The notes under the pieces: model-generated | What the model saw: only the letters and a program-made list of their open reading frames with translations | Told to the model about the DNA's origin: nothing | Databases searched by the model: none | Source of the DNA: Seribacter sulfatis | GTDB lineage: Bacteria > Verrucomicrobiota > Verrucomicrobiia > Opitutales > Seribacteraceae | Length of the DNA: 63,710 bases | Assembly (NCBI RefSeq): GCF_964187635.1 | Contig: NZ_CAXLMO010000016.1 | Location: forward strand, 1 to 63,710 | Reading direction: 5' to 3' | Translations under genes and position numbers: made by a program | Shown: one piece after another, positions 61,929 through 63,710 of the stretch | Numbering within the stretch: position 1 is the stretch's first letter | How the letters are laid out: the number at the start of each line of letters is the position of its first letter

Positions 61929-62840
61929 ATGGAAAGTGTTATTTACCAAAACCAAGAAATTAAGCGATGGGATGTGGGCCCATCTACTTTTCTTGCCTTA
62001 CCTGAAAAGGGAGCACGTCTTTTAAACTGGCACATTAATATGAGCGATGGTTCCGTTCGCGATATTATCCATTGGCCAGAAGAGAATAATTCAACAAACT
62101 TTGAACAAACCCACGGAGGAATCCCCATTCTATTTCCCTTTGCAGGAAAATGTTATGATGCCGGTAATGAAGATCATTGGAGGTCTGGGCAAAACTCACT
62201 CCCCATGCCCATGCATGGCTTTGCTCGTAGCTCAGATTTTCGAGTTCGTTCGATGGATCAACACGGATTTGAAGTTGAGCTTAAACCGTCCGATGCAACA
62301 AGAGAATGCTATCCTTTTGATTTCACTTTCACGGTGATTTATCATTTTCTTGAATTATCTCTGCAAATTAGCCTTGTTCTAGAAAATGAAGGTCGTGAAC
62401 CAATTCCATGGTCAGCCGGGTTACATCCATATTTTCAAATACCTTGGCGCAAAGATTTACGACTGGAAGATCATCAAGTTCAAATTGATGCAAAACAAGT
62501 CTTTCAATACCAAACCGGAGGAACAATGAAGAAAATTCCCGTATCCAAAGAAATTTCTAGTATGGAAGATCCCAATTTGATTAATCGAGTTTATTACGAA
62601 TTAAAAAAACCGGTGGCGGAAATATCTCTTCTCAATCAAGAAGAACCCATTAAAATCTCCGAAGTTGGCGGTGCAGAAAGTGGCTCACGTCTTACCTTTG
62701 TTACATGGACTCAAGAGAAAGCTCCTTATTATTGCGTTGAACCATGGATGTCTCCTCCCAATTCTCCGGAAAATAAAACAGTTCGTCATGTTCCCCCTGG
62801 AGGAAGAGATGAATTTACAATCGAAATTGAATTAGCCTAG
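61929..62840 (+). CDS. Aldose 1-epimerase / hexose-phosphate mutarotase-like protein
   Basis: The 303-residue protein has a galactose-mutarotase beta-sandwich pattern: GGIPILFPFAGKC (near 70), MHGFARSSDF (His, near 98), SAGLHPYFQIP (His, near 160) and YYCVEPWMSPPNSPE (catalytic Glu, near 275). This fold interconverts sugar anomers. The set of residues fits the aldose-1-epimerase branch; hexose-6-phosphate specificity (YeaD type) cannot be excluded. It stands alone, divergent from the NfeD operon. Confidence 0.85.
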   Translation: MESVIYQNQEIKRWDVGPSTFLALPEKGARLLNWHINMSDGSVRDIIHWPEENNSTNFEQTHGGIPILFPFAGKCYDAGNEDHWRSGQNSLPMPMHGFARSSDFRVRSMDQHGFEVELKPSDATRECYPFDFTFTVIYHFLELSLQISLVLENEGREPIPWSAGLHPYFQIPWRKDLRLEDHQVQIDAKQVFQYQTGGTMKKIPVSKEISSMEDPNLINRVYYELKKPVAEISLLNQEEPIKISEVGGAESGSRLTFVTWTQEKAPYYCVEPWMSPPNSPENKTVRHVPPGGRDEFTIEIELA

Positions 62841-62855
62841 AAGCGGTGAAAACGA

Positions 62856-63629
62856 TTAATTTTGGGTAGCAGATAATACCCCGTCCCACAGTTTTATTCT
62901 GGCCTCTAAACTTGATTCGACTTCAAGGATTACCTCCTTTTCTTTTTGTTCGCTGTCTGTACATAAATCATCAAGTAATCGGAGTGCCATTGGCCCGTGA
63001 TGTTCCCCATCTAAGTGGGCATGCCTTTCAAGATAATAATGAAACACTGGCGCTTCTTCTGCGGATATATTTGTCTTCTCAAGTATGCGCTTAAACATTA
63101 TTGGCACAATACTCTCTCGACCGATCGCGAAAGAAGCTCCTATTTCATGCCCCTTTCCTCGATTTATTAAATCAAAAGTGTAACCCATAAATTCCCTGGA
63201 TGGTTCAGGTACAAGATTAAAATTTAACGCTTTTTCAATTCCATCCGAACGGACTTGGTCGAGAAAAGAATCGATAATATTTGTGGAGGCTCCCACTTCT
63301 CTCATCGCCTCTAAGTAAATTTCAAAGTGACTACTGTAGGATTCTCCCTTACTGCCATAAGATTGATCAGACTCCTCTTCCATCACGATTTCATTAATAA
63401 AGCGAACCACATTACCATTCGGGTTAGGAACCCAAGGAGAACCATGCGGTACGTAAATCTCCTGAAGCTTTTTCAAAAGGGACATAAAATCCCAAACCGC
63501 AAATACATGGTGCTCCATAAACAACCTTAACTCAGAAAGTGTATTCAAATTGGTAAACACTTGATGGGATTCTAGCTTTTTAGAAAGGGGGTCAACGGTA
63601 GTAAGATTCATAGGTAGAATTTTATTCAA
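62856..63629 (-). CDS. DUF3050 family protein (haem-oxygenase-like fold predicted)
   Basis: The 257-residue protein has the DUF3050 blocks LRLFMEHHVFAVWDFMSLLK (near 30-50), RFINEIVMEEESD, FAIGRESIVPIMF and FHYYLERHAHLDGEHHGPMA (near 195-215). The scattered His and Glu in helices recall iron-binding haem-oxygenase-like enzymes (TenA/HDO relatives), so a di-iron or haem-independent oxidase role is possible but untested. It lies alone, 36 bp from the tRNA-Arg. Confidence 0.85.
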   Translation of the reverse strand: MNKILPMNLTTVDPLSKKLESHQVFTNLNTLSELRLFMEHHVFAVWDFMSLLKKLQEIYVPHGSPWVPNPNGNVVRFINEIVMEEESDQSYGSKGESYSSHFEIYLEAMREVGASTNIIDSFLDQVRSDGIEKALNFNLVPEPSREFMGYTFDLINRGKGHEIGASFAIGRESIVPIMFKRILEKTNISAEEAPVFHYYLERHAHLDGEHHGPMALRLLDDLCTDSEQKEKEVILEVESSLEARIKLWDGVLSATQN

Positions 63630-63665
63630 TAAATTAAATTATTCAAAGTAAGAATTTCTAAAAAC

Positions 63666-63710
63666 TGGCGCTCCCGCTGGGAGTCGAACCCAGATCTTCG
63701 GTTCCGGAGA
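63666..63710 (-). tRNA. tRNA-Arg (anticodon CCG), 3' half only
   Basis: On the minus strand the window holds the anticodon loop (CTCCGGA, anticodon CCG), the right half of the anticodon stem (ACCGA), a 4-base variable region, the T-arm CTGGG-TTCGACT-CCCAG, the acceptor half CGGGAGC, discriminator G and encoded CCA. The 5' half lies beyond the window edge, so identity rests on the anticodon placement. Confidence 0.8.

Overview
The window is chromosomal DNA of an AT-rich, free-living Gram-negative bacterium. The best guess is Verrucomicrobiota, perhaps a marine Opitutae or Puniceicoccales-like lineage, within the PVC superphylum. The supporting evidence is a double-length UvrA like that of chlamydiae, paired DUF1501 and DUF1549/DUF1553 proteins, PSCyt1 haem domains, FGly sulfatases, a PVC-type dehydrogenase with an SGNH-like front, a MetX-MetW fusion, and a BamA/Skp/LpxD outer-membrane set. 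Most start codons have AT-rich leaders with no clear Shine-Dalgarno sequence. No rRNA, CRISPR array, prophage or intact insertion sequence is visible.

Layout, left to right. 1-4.2 kb: a truncated di-haem PSCyt1 protein divergent from ApbE, then L28, phosphatidylserine decarboxylase and a pseudopilin. 4.2-6.0 kb: a PAS-AraC regulator and a 1 kb gene graveyard holding a fasciclin remnant and a frameshifted unknown gene. 6.0-11.2 kb: minus-strand hrpB, yraN, zwf, msrA. 11.2-14.5 kb: an Hsp20 pseudogene, a hairpin element, Sel1 and TPR proteins, and another decayed stretch. 14.5-20.9 kb: rhomboid protease, the MetX-MetW fusion, YebC, then rpmH-rnpA-yidC and tRNA-Glu. 20.9-35.1 kb: tandem UvrA, TyrS, peroxiredoxin, a STAS/SpoIIE phosphatase pair, DUF5069, an MsbA-like exporter, a haem-LRR protein and PyrE.

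35.1-45.7 kb is one long minus-strand run: rplY, pth, rpsF, ssb, rplI, dnaB, bamA, skp, lpxD, prs, htrA. It joins ribosome/replication genes to outer-membrane biogenesis and periplasmic quality control. 45.9-57.8 kb is a catabolic island of exported proteins: DUF1501, DUF1549/1553, two sulfatases, an SH3-like protein, a 1069-residue SGNH/propeller/cupredoxin protein, and the stump of a third sulfatase. Together these look like machinery for desulfating and oxidising sulfated polysaccharide outside the cytoplasm. 57.8-63.7 kb: small unknown genes, a NfeD protease / NfeD / FloA membrane-microdomain operon, an aldose-epimerase-like protein, DUF3050 and the 3' half of a tRNA-Arg.

The most unusual items are the YidC with a degenerate J-domain-like tail, the double UvrA, the cupredoxin-tailed dehydrogenase that lacks any CxxCH, and the cluster of recognisable dead genes (fasciclin, Hsp20, sulfatase) in the few long non-coding gaps. 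No clearly new multi-gene system could be demonstrated. All family calls come from reading motifs; no search was run.
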